64,000 nucleotides of DNA from an uncultured Clostridia bacterium (lineage in GTDB: Bacteria; Bacillota; Clostridia; Christensenellales; UBA1242). The position numbers and the translations under genes were made by a program. The DNA lies in the NCBI GenBank assembly GCA_937896905.1, contig CALBOE010000009.1, forward strand, positions 62,001-126,000. The letters are read 5' to 3'. The notes under the pieces are model-generated. The model searched no databases, was not told where the DNA came from, and saw only the letters and a list, made by a program, of their open reading frames with translations. Positions 8,537 to 18,074 of the stretch are shown piece after piece. How positions within the stretch are numbered: position 1 is the first letter of the stretch; each line of letters starts with the position of its first letter.

Positions 8537-10115
8537 ATCTTTTCATTTGGGTTTCGCAATAGGTGTCGTAGTCCGTTTCTTTGTCGTATTCTAATGTTGA
8601 ATTAATGCGAATTATACGGTTTGCAACGGTGGAAATTATTTCTTCGTCGTGTGTTGAGAAAATCATGCAACCGTCAAAACGTTCCATACCTTTGTTTAAT
8701 GCGGTTATGCTTTCAAGGTCTAGGTGGTTGGTTGGCTCATCTAGAAGCAAGAAGTTGCCAGATTGAAGCATCATTCTTGCAAGCATACATCTAACCTTTT
8801 CGCCACCAGATAGCACTTTTGCTTTCTTTTCCGCTTCTTCCCCACTAAACAACATTCTGCCCAGCCAACTTCTTAGGAAGGTTGCGTCATTTTCTTTGGT
8901 GTATTGCCCAATCCATTCAACAAGTGAAAAGTCGCAATCTTCAAAATATTCGTTGTTGTTTTGTGGAAGATATGTTGCGGTTATGGTTTTGCCCCATTTA
9001 ACTTCGCCTTTATAGTTTGTGTCTTTCCCTGAAAGAATGTCGAACAAGGCGGTTACAACATTGCTGTTATCGCTCATAATAGCAACCTTATTATCCGGGC
9101 GAATGGTGAACGACACATTTTCAAACAATCCTGGTTTTGTTAGTTTGTTAACAAACAAAATATCGTTGCCAATACGTTGTTCAAATTTAAAGTCGATATA
9201 TGGGTATTTTCTGCTGCTTGGCTTAATGTCCTCAATGGTTAAGCGTTCTAATTCTTTCTTTCTGCTGGTTGCTTGTTTAGATTTAGAAGCATTTGCCGAG
9301 AACCTTGCAATAAATTCTTGCAATTCTTTTGCACGTTGTTCGGCTTTTTTGTTTTGATCCTTTTGTTGTTTTAATGCAAGTTGGCTAGATTCATACCAAA
9401 AATCGTAGTTACCTAAATATAGGTTTATTTTGCCATAGTCTATATCACACACGTGCGTGCAAACCTTATTTAAAAAGTGACGGTTGTGGCTAACAATTAA
9501 AATGGTGTTTTCGAAATTTAAAATGAAATCTTCTAGCCAACGAATTGTTTTAACGTCTAAGTTGTTGGTTGGTTCGTCTAAAATAAGGTTATCTGGGTTT
9601 GAAAACAATGCCTGTGCAAGCAAAACTTTAACTTTAATTTTGCTATCTACATTACCCATAAGCTCATGGAACAATTCCTTTGGAATTTCTAGCGAATTTA
9701 AAAGGTTTTCCGCCTCACTTTCTGCGTCCCAACCGTTTAGTTCCATAAATTCTGCTTCTAATTCGCCAAGTTTAATTCCATCTTCTTCGCTAAAATCGGT
9801 TTTAGCATAGTAAACTTCTTTTTCGTCCATAATTTCAACCAAACGTTTATGCCCCATTAAAACTGTGCGAAGAACTGTGCAATCGTTGTATTTTTCTTGA
9901 TTTTGTTCCAAAACCGACAATCTTTCTTTTGCAGGAATTACAACTTCACCTTTGTTTGGTTCCAACTCTCCAGAAAGCACCTTCATAAAGGTAGATTTGC
10001 CCGCACCGTTTGCACCAATAACGCCATAGCAGTTGCCTTTATTAAATTTTAAATTTACTTCATCAAATAATTTTCTACTGCCAAATTGAACAGCCACATT
10101 GTTTACTGAAATCAC
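8535..10115 (-). CDS. ABC-F ATPase, YkpA/YbiT subfamily
   Basis: A soluble protein with two ABC ATPase domains and no membrane part. ABC-F proteins bind the ribosomal E site and act on stalled or drug-bound ribosomes. The first Walker A is GANGAGKST, followed by LDEPTNNLD. The second half has the LSGGEKVR signature and LDEPTNHLD. The linker has NYDFWYESSQLALK and FSANASKSKQATSRKKE, which closely follow B. subtilis YkpA. I start at GTG 10113-10115 because AAGGAG lies seven bases before it; this gives 526 residues. A longer frame to 10178 adds an unlikely hydrophobic leader. It has its own promoter and terminator. Confidence 0.93.
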   Translation of the reverse strand: MISVNNVAVQFGSRKLFDEVNLKFNKGNCYGVIGANGAGKSTFMKVLSGELEPNKGEVVIPAKERLSVLEQNQEKYNDCTVLRTVLMGHKRLVEIMDEKEVYYAKTDFSEEDGIKLGELEAEFMELNGWDAESEAENLLNSLEIPKELFHELMGNVDSKIKVKVLLAQALFSNPDNLILDEPTNNLDVKTIRWLEDFILNFENTILIVSHNRHFLNKVCTHVCDIDYGKINLYLGNYDFWYESSQLALKQQKDQNKKAEQRAKELQEFIARFSANASKSKQATSRKKELERLTIEDIKPSSRKYPYIDFKFEQRIGNDILFVNKLTKPGLFENVSFTIRPDNKVAIMSDNSNVVTALFDILSGKDTNYKGEVKWGKTITATYLPQNNNEYFEDCDFSLVEWIGQYTKENDATFLRSWLGRMLFSGEEAEKKAKVLSGGEKVRCMLARMMLQSGNFLLLDEPTNHLDLESITALNKGMERFDGCMIFSTHDEEIISTVANRIIRINSTLEYDKETDYDTYCETQMKR

Positions 10116-10146
10116 AATACACTCCTTAAATTTACTTTTCCGTTTA

Positions 10147-10175
10147 ACAATAACACAAATAAAAAATATTTGCAA
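10147..10175 (-). promoter_or_regulatory. Promoter of the ABC-F gene
   Basis: TTGCAA and TATTGT are separated by 17 bases, with TGTGT before the -10. The -35 lies inside the PAP2 terminator hairpin, so the two signals share sequence. Confidence 0.65.
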
Positions 10176-10192
10176 CACAAAGCAAATATTTT
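10163..10192 (-). terminator. Terminator of the nrdR-PAP2 unit
   Basis: An 11-bp AT-rich stem (AAAATATTTGC with its complement) with an eight-base loop and T-run, ten bases after the PAP2 stop codon. Confidence 0.65.
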
Positions 10193-10201
10193 GTTTAAGA
10201 T

Positions 10202-10870
10202 TTATTTCTGCTTTGAGGTTTGCTTGGGTTTTATGTTAATTTTGCCCAGCAAATGGTAGAACCACATTGCACAAATTGCCACAATAAGCCCTAAACACCA
10301 ACCCGCAAGAATGTCGCTAAAATAATGAACGCCCAAATACACTCTGCTTATCCCCACAATGACAATTATGGCAGATATTGCACTAATTAATGCTACTTTT
10401 AGCGCTTTGTTTTTCATTTTCGTTGCCACAAAGTAAATTATTGTTGCATAAACAGCTATACTCATCATTGCGTGTGCAGACGGAAAACTAAAACCAATTT
10501 CTTCAATTAGCATAAGCTCTGGCCTTGGCCTTTGAACTGTGTATTTAACTAGCAAGTTTAACACAGCGCTGCCGCCCACCGAAGTACACATTGTTAACCC
10601 AATTTTTTTATCTTTAAAAATAAAACTTAAAAGGCAAAGCACAACAAGCAACACACTCCATCCAAAATAGGTTAAAATTTTAAAAAACCAATTCCAAAAT
10701 TGGTTACGGTTGTTAGCTATTAGCACATTCAATTTATCAACCCAAAAGGTGTGTTTAGTTAACACAAGCACAAGCAGCCCAACAAAACACGCAAGCAAAC
10801 AAACACTAACTGCAATGCTTGCAATAACCCACCCTTTATTATTATGTTTTATGGTTAAATCTTTTTCCAT
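10202..10870 (-). CDS. PAP2-family membrane phosphatase
   Basis: A 222-residue integral membrane protein with about six hydrophobic segments. The three phosphatase motifs are present in order: KYTVQRPRP, then SFPSAHAM, then SRVYLGVHYFSDILAGW. Members of this group dephosphorylate lipid phosphates such as undecaprenyl pyrophosphate or phosphatidylglycerophosphate on the outer face of the membrane. The substrate cannot be told from sequence, but a role in undecaprenyl phosphate recycling is common for proteins of this length. It lies downstream of nrdR in the same direction, with AAAGGATA before the ATG and a terminator after the stop. Confidence 0.92.
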   Translation of the reverse strand: MEKDLTIKHNNKGWVIASIAVSVCLLACFVGLLVLVLTKHTFWVDKLNVLIANNRNQFWNWFFKILTYFGWSVLLVVLCLLSFIFKDKKIGLTMCTSVGGSAVLNLLVKYTVQRPRPELMLIEEIGFSFPSAHAMMSIAVYATIIYFVATKMKNKALKVALISAISAIIVIVGISRVYLGVHYFSDILAGWCLGLIVAICAMWFYHLLGKINIKPKQTSKQK

Positions 10871-10919
10871 ATTATCCTTTGCTTAAAATAGAAAAAACTT
10901 GCCTATATTGGCAATAGTT

Positions 10920-11354
10920 TTATCTGTTAATAAATCTGCGCACTCCATCGAAATTATCGCAATCTGTGTGTTGAGTGTAGTACACCAAACATGCCATTGA
11001 ACTAACTTCCATAAGAACTTCTAGTGCTACCTTAACAATATCCTTAGTGGTGATTTCTTGCTGGCCTAACCCCAACAATTTAAGTTCAATTTTGCAAACA
11101 ATATCTTCAACCGTTTCGTTTAAATCTACACAATATGTTGCATATTTAATGCTTTCCATTAATTTTTCGGTTTTGAATGGTTCACGAACATTATCTACAT
11201 TTGTAACCACCATTGGATTGCTTTCAACCGTCTCGTAAGTAGTGAAGCGTTTTCCGCAAATTAAACATTCCCTGCGCCTGCGAATGCTGGAATCTTTTAA
11301 ATAACGGCTATCTACAACTTTACTGTCGCTGTGTCCACAAAAAATACATTTCAT
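10920..11354 (-). CDS. nrdR: Transcriptional repressor NrdR
   Basis: A 144-residue NrdR, the nucleotide-sensing repressor of ribonucleotide reductase genes. The N-terminal zinc ribbon has CIFCGHSDSKVVDSR and RRRECLICGKRFTTYE (CxxC pairs intact). The ATP-cone that follows has VREPFKTEKLMESIKYA. The C-terminal end after the cone is shorter and more divergent than in Bacillus. The start is fixed by AGGAG eight bases upstream. No ribonucleotide reductase gene lies in the window. Confidence 0.93.
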   Translation of the reverse strand: MKCIFCGHSDSKVVDSRYLKDSSIRRRRECLICGKRFTTYETVESNPMVVTNVDNVREPFKTEKLMESIKYATYCVDLNETVEDIVCKIELKLLGLGQQEITTKDIVKVALEVLMEVSSMACLVYYTQHTDCDNFDGVRRFINR

Positions 11355-11371
11355 AATTTTCTCCTATGTTT

Positions 11372-11400
11372 ATTATGCCACAAATTCAACAAAAAAACAA
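11372..11400 (-). promoter_or_regulatory. Promoter of nrdR
   Basis: TTGTTT and CATAAT are separated by 17 bases, with TGTGG immediately before the -10. Two A-rich blocks lie further upstream. Confidence 0.6.
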
Positions 11401-11432
11401 ATAATTTTTCATTTAATTTAATCTAAAATTCA

Positions 11433-11753
11433 TTATTGTTGGCAATTTTTATTGTTTGAACCACATTTCCTATCATTTTTGGGGTTGTGTTTTGGTTGCA
11501 AAGATTTTTCATCTACGTACAATTCAACCAAAACCGCATCTACCCCAATTTTACAAACACAATTAAACGGAATAAAAATTTCCTTTACTCCCTTAAAAAG
11601 CCCCCAAAATCCGCAATTTTGCTGTGGCACAATAAATCCTAATGTGCAGGCAGTTACCACGTCAAAAATTACGTCGGTTATATGCCCTAAACATTTGCCA
11701 TCAACCGTGTTTATAACTTGTTTGCTTTTAAGTTCCAAAAAGGAAACTTCCAT
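11433..11753 (-). CDS. YlmC/YmxH-family PRC-barrel protein
   Basis: A 106-residue protein whose first 80 residues form a PRC-barrel of the YlmC/YmxH type: SFLELKSKQVINTVDGKCLG, then a DVIFDVVTACTLGFIVP strand pair and FIPFNCVCKIGVDAVLVEL, shown in part. The family is common in spore formers and of uncertain function. The last 25 residues are hydrophilic, with a lysine, asparagine and cysteine-rich tail (CGSNNKNCQQ) that is unusual. No ribosome-binding site is evident. A CATAAT seven bases before the ATG with TTAACA upstream would give a nearly leaderless message. Confidence 0.8.
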   Translation of the reverse strand: MEVSFLELKSKQVINTVDGKCLGHITDVIFDVVTACTLGFIVPQQNCGFWGLFKGVKEIFIPFNCVCKIGVDAVLVELYVDEKSLQPKHNPKNDRKCGSNNKNCQQ

Positions 11754-11800
11754 ATATTTAATTATGTTGAAATTTATAATTTTATGTTAAATTTTGCATT

Positions 11801-14236
11801 TTAATTTAAATATAGCCCAACTTCTTTAAGTTCTAACTTAGCTTTCTTCACAAGTGGTTTGCAGGCACTTGTTCTGCTTTGAATTGGAATTTCGTTAATG
11901 TCTATTGCGTGTAAGTCATTTTTACTTTGCATAACCACTTCACCTGTTATAACTGGCGCTATAATGGCAAAAATTTCTTCTTTGCCAGCCGTTATTTTAA
12001 GCCCTTTGCGGTTTCTTGCACTTATTGGAAGTTCATTTAAACTAAACTTCTTTGCACTGCCATCTGGAGTTATAACAAGAGCCCTATCCAACGTGTTAAC
12101 TTGGCTTGCAAACATAACTTTTGCACCATCATTTAAACTCATTCCAATAACTCCACCACTATTGCGCTTTGTTAGCGGAACGGTTTTATATTCCATATTA
12201 ACCGCCATGCCATCGTTGCTAACCATTAAAATAGATGGCAAATTATCGTTAATTTGAACTGAAAGTACCCTATCAAAATCTTTAAGTTTAAGTGCGATGC
12301 TACCAGTTTTTAATGCTGTAAATTCGCTGGTTTCAACTCGTTTAATGTATCCATCTTGAGTCATCATAACAAACTCTGCATTTTCGGCTAAATCTTGCTC
12401 GCTAAACGCACCAACAATTTTTTCTTTTGTTTCGGCTGTGGTTAAACTACTAAACGCTGTGCCTTTTTGAATAAACTTACAATTTGGAATATCCCTAACC
12501 GATAGTTTGAAGAAATTACCAAAGTTTGTGAAGAACACAACCGAACTGTTCATGCTTGTGTGCACAATAAACTTATGAAGCGCATTAATGTTTTCGTACT
12601 TATATTCTGCACTTGCGTTTTGAAGTTGTTTAATATCTAAAGTTTTAACACGCAAGCCATCATTAGTAACCGCCACAGCACATTCTGTGTCTAACAATTT
12701 TTCAATTGGTGTTATGTTAAAGTTCTCAAACTCGCTAACAATTGCCGTTTTTCTTGGCGTTGCATATTTTGTTTTAATTTCAGTTAGTTCTTTTTTAACA
12801 ACTTTAAATTGCTTAGATTTACTTGCTAAAATTGCTTCAAATTCGGCAATGTTTCGTCTTAATTCTGCCAATTCTTGCTGTAGTTTTTCGGTTTCCAAAC
12901 TTGTTAATCTGCTTAAACGCATATCTAATATAGCCTGAGTTTGAACATCGCTTAACAAAAATCTTTGCATAAGTTTTGTTTTGGCATCGGCAGTTGAAGC
13001 AGACGACTTAATTATTCTAATAACTTCGTCTATATTTTGAATTGCAATGCATAGCCCTTCCACAATGTGTGCCCTAGCTTTTGCACGTTCTAAATCGAAC
13101 TTTGTTCTTCGAACAATTACGTCTTGCTGGAAGTTAACGTAGTAACTTAAATAGTCCATTAACCCTAGTTGTTTTGGGCTTCCATTTGCAATTGCAACAA
13201 CATTATAGTTAAAGTTTATTTGCATATCGCTATGCTTTAATAACATTGCAATGATGTTGTTAACGTCTGCATCTTTTTTAAGTGTTATAACCGCCCTTAT
13301 ACCTTCACTGCTTGTTTCGTCGGCAATTTCGGAAATGGATGCGAATTCATCTTTCATTTTTTCTTTAAGGTCGCCAATAGATTTTAATAAATCCGCCTTG
13401 TTAACTTGGTATGGAATTTCGGTTATAACAATGTTTGTTTTTCCATTTTTTTCGTCCTCTGTGTGGAAAACTGCACGAATTGGAACCTTGCCCCTGCCTG
13501 TTAAATACGCTTCTCGCATTTCGTTGGTTGCACAAATGATTCCACCTGTAGGGAAATCTGGTCCCTTTATTATGGTTAACATTTCGTCTAGAGTTATGTT
13601 TGGATTATCAATATATGCAATACAGCCATCTATCATTTCGCCTAAATTGTGTGTTGGAATGTTGGTGGCAAGCCCAACCGCTATGCCCATTGCCCCATTA
13701 ACAAACAAATTTGGAAATCTGCCCGGCAAATAATCGGGTTCTTTTAATCTATCGTCAAAGTTTAAACTGAAATTAACTGTATCCTTATCTAAATCTCGCA
13801 TTAATTCCATTGAAAGTGGCGTTAATTTACATTCTGTGTAACGATATGCTGCTGGGCTATCTCCGTCAATAGAGCCAAAGTTACCGTGACCATCAATTAG
13901 TCGTTCACCCATAACAAAATCTTGCGCCATTCTTGCAAGAGCGCCATAAACGGAACTATCTCCGTGTGGGTGAAATTTACCCAAAACGTCACCAACCACG
14001 TTTGCGCATTTTCTAAATTCTTGCTCGGGAGTTAACCCTTGAATTAGCATATCATACAATATTCTTCTTTGCACTGGTTTTAAGCCATCTTCAACCCTTG
14101 GAAGCGCCCTGTCTAAAATAACATATTCACTGTATGGCAACATTGATTCTGCCATAACCTCTTCAACCGTTTTATGAAGCAACTGCCCTGTTGGAAGAAT
14201 GCTTTTAATTTTTTCAACTTTATCTTTCTTGCTCAT
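11801..14236 (-). CDS. parC: DNA topoisomerase IV-like subunit A
   Basis: An 811-residue type IIA topoisomerase breakage-reunion subunit. It has the winged-helix segment FHPHGDSSVYGAL, the catalytic tyrosine Y133 in AAYRYTE, a long coiled-coil tower and a C-terminal set of beta-pinwheel repeats (TKRNSGGVIG, ARNRKGLKI). The GyrA box QRRGGKG needed for negative supercoiling is not present, and the partner gene resembles ParE, so topoisomerase IV is the better name. The position matching E. coli GyrA Asp87/ParC Glu84 is Gly98. The gene overlaps parE by one base (TAATG). Confidence 0.85.
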   Translation of the reverse strand: MSKKDKVEKIKSILPTGQLLHKTVEEVMAESMLPYSEYVILDRALPRVEDGLKPVQRRILYDMLIQGLTPEQEFRKCANVVGDVLGKFHPHGDSSVYGALARMAQDFVMGERLIDGHGNFGSIDGDSPAAYRYTECKLTPLSMELMRDLDKDTVNFSLNFDDRLKEPDYLPGRFPNLFVNGAMGIAVGLATNIPTHNLGEMIDGCIAYIDNPNITLDEMLTIIKGPDFPTGGIICATNEMREAYLTGRGKVPIRAVFHTEDEKNGKTNIVITEIPYQVNKADLLKSIGDLKEKMKDEFASISEIADETSSEGIRAVITLKKDADVNNIIAMLLKHSDMQINFNYNVVAIANGSPKQLGLMDYLSYYVNFQQDVIVRRTKFDLERAKARAHIVEGLCIAIQNIDEVIRIIKSSASTADAKTKLMQRFLLSDVQTQAILDMRLSRLTSLETEKLQQELAELRRNIAEFEAILASKSKQFKVVKKELTEIKTKYATPRKTAIVSEFENFNITPIEKLLDTECAVAVTNDGLRVKTLDIKQLQNASAEYKYENINALHKFIVHTSMNSSVVFFTNFGNFFKLSVRDIPNCKFIQKGTAFSSLTTAETKEKIVGAFSEQDLAENAEFVMMTQDGYIKRVETSEFTALKTGSIALKLKDFDRVLSVQINDNLPSILMVSNDGMAVNMEYKTVPLTKRNSGGVIGMSLNDGAKVMFASQVNTLDRALVITPDGSAKKFSLNELPISARNRKGLKITAGKEEIFAIIAPVITGEVVMQSKNDLHAIDINEIPIQSRTSACKPLVKKAKLELKEVGLYLN

Positions 14237-16176
14237 TATTCTTCCTCCGTTATTTTATTAAAACCATCCACTCTGTTAAAGTTAGCATTTTTGTTAATAT
14301 AATCCTTTCTTGCCCCAATTTCGTCGCCCATCCATAAGGTTATTTCTTTATCAGCTAGCACGGCATCTTCAACACCAACCCTAATTATTGTTCGTTTTGC
14401 TGGGTCTAGCGTTGTGTCTTTAAGTTGGTCGTAGTCCATTTCTCCTAAACCTTTATAGCGTTGAATGGTGTATTTCTTTAAATCTTTTGTTATGTTTGCA
14501 AGTTCTTCGTCGTTATAGCAATATCTAATTTCGCCTTTGGTTTTAACCCCATAAAGTGGCGGCATCCCAATATAAATATTGCCATTAGTAATTAGCGGGC
14601 GCATATATCTAAAGAAGAACGTTAGCAAGATACAACGAATGTGCATACCATCTGGGTCGGCATCGCTTAAAATGATAATTTTGTTGTATTTAAGATTGTC
14701 CAACTTAAAATCTTCGCCAATGCCTGTGCCTAACGCACCAATAATAGTTCTAATTTCTTCGTTTGCCAAAACTTGGTCTATTCTTTTCTTTTCGCTGTTT
14801 AAAGGTTTGCCCCTTAACGGCAAAACTGCTTGGAAATATCTATCCCTACCTTGTTTTGCAGAACCGCCAGCGGACTTACCCTCTACTATGAAAAGTTCAT
14901 TAATTTCACTGTTTCTGCTTGTGCAACTTGCAAGTTGACCTAACAACATGCTTCCTTCTATTGAGTTTTTGGCACGAGTTAAATCCTTAGCCCTTTTTGC
15001 AGCAGCACGAACACGTGCGGCACCTTTGGCTTTTTCTATTATTATGTTGCCAATGTTTTCGTTCTTTTTGCTGGCAAAAAACTCGGTTAACCCTTGCGAA
15101 ACAACACTTTCTACCCTAGCACGAGCTTCCACATTGCCTAGTTTTGTTTTAGTTTGTCCTTCGAATTGAACATTTTTCATTTTAATGGATAAAACTGCAA
15201 CAATTCCTTCACGGAAATCGTCTCCAATAAAGGCAATGTCCTTTTCTTTTATAAGGTTATGCTTTTTGGCAAAGTCGTTAAGCACTTTTGTTAATGCTGT
15301 TTTAAAGCCCACTTCGTGCGTTCCACCTTCTGGGGTTGGAATGTTGTTAACATAACTAAAAATACTTTCTGTGTAGTTAGAAACATACTGCAAAGCAAGC
15401 GTAACATTTGTGTCGTCAATTTCATTTTCAATGTAAATTGGTGGAACAAAAAGCGGTTTTTTATCCATTGTTAAACTTGTAACATAATCCCTTATGCCAC
15501 CTTCATAGCAAAGAGTATCGCGCCTATTGGTGCGTTCGTCAATTAACTCTATGTGAATGCCTTTGTTCAAAAACGCTGTTTCTTTTAAACGTTCGTAAAC
15601 TGTTTCGTAATCGAATTTAATGTCCTTAAAAACTCTATCGTCTGGCAAAAAGCGAATGTAACTGCCTTTTAAAGTTGTGTTGCCAATTTCTTTAAGTTTT
15701 TCAACCGGAACACCGCTGTGAATTTTTCCGTTCTTTTCAACCGATTCGAACCTTGCAAAATATTTTTTTCCGTCCTTATAAATGGTTGCTTCTAAAAATC
15801 GGCTTAAAGCGTTTGTAACAGACGCACCAACACCATGAAGCCCGCCAGAATATTTGTAGTTATTATCGCCAAACTTACCACCTGCGTGCAACTGTGTGAA
15901 AACAACTTCCACCCCGCTAATTTTAAGTTTTGGGTGTGGGCTAACCGGAATTCCCCTGCCGTTATCGAACACGGAAGCGGTTCCGTCCTTATGCAAAGTT
16001 ACTTCCACTTTATTTCCAAAGCCATTTGCAACTTCGTCTATGCCGTTATCTATAATTTCCCACAACAAATGGTGCAACCCTTTAACACCCGTTGTTCCAA
16101 TATACATTCCGGGGCGCATTCTAACTGCGTCTAGCCCCTCTAACACCACTAAATCTTTTGAATCATAATTAGCCAC
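14236..16176 (-). CDS. parE: DNA topoisomerase IV-like subunit B
   Basis: A 646-residue ATPase subunit. The GHKL fold has EIIDNGIDE, DNGRGIPV and GGLHGVGASVTNALS. The transducer has the lysine loop QFEGQTKTKLG. The TOPRIM domain has VEGKSAGGSAKQGRDR, LPLRGKPLN and SDADPDGMHIRC (most relatives have DADxDGAHI). The segment ERLKETAFLNKGIHIELIDER is much closer to B. subtilis ParE than to GyrB. No dnaA, dnaN or recF lies nearby, which also argues against the gyrase locus. The start is a GTG at 16174-16176, ten bases after AGAGG. An ATG does not fit better. Confidence 0.87.
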   Translation of the reverse strand: MANYDSKDLVVLEGLDAVRMRPGMYIGTTGVKGLHHLLWEIIDNGIDEVANGFGNKVEVTLHKDGTASVFDNGRGIPVSPHPKLKISGVEVVFTQLHAGGKFGDNNYKYSGGLHGVGASVTNALSRFLEATIYKDGKKYFARFESVEKNGKIHSGVPVEKLKEIGNTTLKGSYIRFLPDDRVFKDIKFDYETVYERLKETAFLNKGIHIELIDERTNRRDTLCYEGGIRDYVTSLTMDKKPLFVPPIYIENEIDDTNVTLALQYVSNYTESIFSYVNNIPTPEGGTHEVGFKTALTKVLNDFAKKHNLIKEKDIAFIGDDFREGIVAVLSIKMKNVQFEGQTKTKLGNVEARARVESVVSQGLTEFFASKKNENIGNIIIEKAKGAARVRAAAKRAKDLTRAKNSIEGSMLLGQLASCTSRNSEINELFIVEGKSAGGSAKQGRDRYFQAVLPLRGKPLNSEKKRIDQVLANEEIRTIIGALGTGIGEDFKLDNLKYNKIIILSDADPDGMHIRCILLTFFFRYMRPLITNGNIYIGMPPLYGVKTKGEIRYCYNDEELANITKDLKKYTIQRYKGLGEMDYDQLKDTTLDPAKRTIIRVGVEDAVLADKEITLWMGDEIGARKDYINKNANFNRVDGFNKITEEE

Positions 16177-16220
16177 AAAAAATACCTCTTTTATTTCAAG
16201 TTTTATTATTTTATAGCTTA

Positions 16221-16249
16221 ATTATACCAAATTTATAAAATTAAAGCAA
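16221..16249 (-). promoter_or_regulatory. Promoter of parE-parC
   Basis: TTGCTT and TATAAT are separated by 17 bases. The -35 overlaps the last codons of ddl, so the topoisomerase operon starts inside the end of the upstream gene. Confidence 0.7.
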
Positions 16250-17317
16250 TTTTTTTGTTAGAATTGACGAATTAAAATAGGAAGTTTTTTTATTTGTTGT
16301 TGGATTGTTAACCAAATGCTCTATTAAACTGATGTAATCAATTCCCAAAGGTTCATACAAATAAAAAGCCATACTGCCTGGAATTGTGTTAATTTCATTA
16401 AAATAGAGTGTGTTTGTTGTTGGGTTATATATGTAATCTATTCTAACAACACCATTCATATTTAATTTGTTATAGATGCTACTTGTGTGTGAAATTATTA
16501 AGTTTTCAAGGTCAGCAGAAATTTGTGCAGGGATAATTCTATCTTGCCCCTTTTCTTTTGAGTTGTGGTTATATTTTTCATCAAACGTTAAAAAACTAGA
16601 TTTAGAAATTGGATTTTCTATTGAGCTAAGCATGAGCCCGTCTTTTGTTTTAAAACAAGCCTGATTTAGTTCCATTATTGGCGTAATTCGGTTTTCAACC
16701 AATGCTTCATCTCCCATTTCAAATATCGCCAAAATTTGCTGTTTATAGTCCGCTTTCGTGCAAGCTTTAACTCCAATGCTGGAACCCATTGAATTGGGTT
16801 TAACAATTAAGTTTTCGCCTAACTCAACGTCTATCTTTTCACACATTTCTTCAAAGTTGTTTGCATTCACTTTAAAGCCCTCAACAACTGGTGCTACGCC
16901 TTTAACAAGTTCTTTGGTTAAAGATTTATCCATTGCAATATGCGCACTTAATGCACAAGCACTTGTGTGTGGCAAATTTTTTACAGCAAAAAATCCAGCC
17001 AAATCCCCATTTTCGCCCACTCCGCCATGACAACAGTTTATAACACAAGAAATGTCGCAAACCTTTTTTAATTTAAATCCTTTAACATGCAACGCCCCGT
17101 CAGTTATAACAAGCGGTTTAAGTTTGACGGCAGATTTGTTGTTAAAATATGCCAAATCTTCTATTTTTGTGGCAAGATAAAACTTATTGTCTAGCCCTAA
17201 ATAAATTTTTTCCACTTCGTATTTTTCTTTTAAGTTTTTAGCAAGTTGCATTCCTGTTATAACGGAAATGTCGTGCTCTGGGCTGTTGCCACCGAATATT
17301 ACACATAATTTTTTCAT
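16241..17317 (-). CDS. ddl: D-alanine-D-alanine ligase
   Basis: A 358-residue ATP-grasp enzyme joining two D-alanines for peptidoglycan. The N-terminus has VIFGGNSPEHDISVITG (family GGxSxEHxVS), a serine and histidine that bind the first substrate. The ATP-grasp part has LIVKPNSMGSSIGV and the metal-binding end VRIDYIYN...YFNEINTIPGSM. The C-terminal 20 residues are a short extra tail. It is divergent from the hydrolase and MurF-like genes, whose products would use D-Ala-D-Ala, so this looks like a small peptidoglycan precursor locus. No ribosome-binding site is clear before the ATG. Confidence 0.93.
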   Translation of the reverse strand: MKKLCVIFGGNSPEHDISVITGMQLAKNLKEKYEVEKIYLGLDNKFYLATKIEDLAYFNNKSAVKLKPLVITDGALHVKGFKLKKVCDISCVINCCHGGVGENGDLAGFFAVKNLPHTSACALSAHIAMDKSLTKELVKGVAPVVEGFKVNANNFEEMCEKIDVELGENLIVKPNSMGSSIGVKACTKADYKQQILAIFEMGDEALVENRITPIMELNQACFKTKDGLMLSSIENPISKSSFLTFDEKYNHNSKEKGQDRIIPAQISADLENLIISHTSSIYNKLNMNGVVRIDYIYNPTTNTLYFNEINTIPGSMAFYLYEPLGIDYISLIEHLVNNPTTNKKTSYFNSSILTKKLL

Positions 17318-17363
17318 AGTGTTGTATATTCAAAATAATTTATTTTGTTGCATAAATAATAAT

Positions 17364-18074
17364 ATGAATTACCTTTTTAGAGGCGAATGCATAAACTATG
17401 AGTTTTGTGGCGGAAAACTGCACACAATTTTGTTTTTGCATGGTTGGGGCGGCAACAAATTTTCCTTTGCTAAAACCATGGAACTTTTCAAAAAAAATTT
17501 TAATGTTCTATCTTTAACAATGCCAACCACTTCACCAACAAATTTGGTGTGGAACTTACACTTATTTGCAGAACTGGCGGAAAACCTGCTTATGTTGCAT
17601 AATATACAAAGTTGCTTTGTTGTTTGCCACAGTTTTGGTTTTAGAGTTGCAAGTTTAATGAAAAAAAACCTTATTAAAGCTATTGTTGTAACTGGCGGGG
17701 CAGGTTTAAGAACAAAAAACATTTTTACAAGAATTGAACGTGAAAACAAAACAATACTAAGCAGAAACTCAAAGTTTAAAGCCTTACATCAAAATTTGGC
17801 AAGCATGGACTATGTTTCTCTTTCAAAAACCAATCAGCAAACTTTTAAAAACGTTGTTAATTTAAACACTTTGCCATGCACAAAATTCAACTGCCCCATT
17901 TTACTATTTTGGGGAAAGAACGACACCGAAACGCCATTGTGGATTGCAAAAAAAGTGCAAAAAATTAATAAGTGCAAATTGATTGTAACAAAAGGAAATC
18001 ACTTTGCATATCTACAACAAAACGCCTTATTTAATAACGCATTGTTAGGTTTTTTTAATGACATTGTTAATTAA
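17364..18074 (+). CDS. Alpha/beta hydrolase
   Basis: A 236-residue alpha/beta-hydrolase fold protein with no signal peptide. The oxyanion region is LHGWGG (25-30), the nucleophile is S90 in CHSFG, the acid is probably D187 in WGKNDTETP, and the histidine is H213 in GNHFAY. The substrate is unknown. I start at ATG 17364 because an earlier in-frame start at 17268 would run into the divergent ddl gene and lacks family similarity. Its last 17 bases overlap the MurF-like gene, so the two are probably made together. A link to cell wall precursor metabolism is inferred only from this pairing and from ddl. Confidence 0.85.
   Translation: MNYLFRGECINYEFCGGKLHTILFLHGWGGNKFSFAKTMELFKKNFNVLSLTMPTTSPTNLVWNLHLFAELAENLLMLHNIQSCFVVCHSFGFRVASLMKKNLIKAIVVTGGAGLRTKNIFTRIERENKTILSRNSKFKALHQNLASMDYVSLSKTNQQTFKNVVNLNTLPCTKFNCPILLFWGKNDTETPLWIAKKVQKINKCKLIVTKGNHFAYLQQNALFNNALLGFFNDIVN

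Noticed and set aside
10116..10178. Upstream ATG start for the ABC-F gene
   Set aside because: The extra 21 residues are not in the family, and the AAGGAG site fits the GTG at 10115.
17268..17363. Upstream start for the alpha/beta hydrolase
   Set aside because: It would overlap the divergent ddl start by 50 bases and add 32 residues with no family match.
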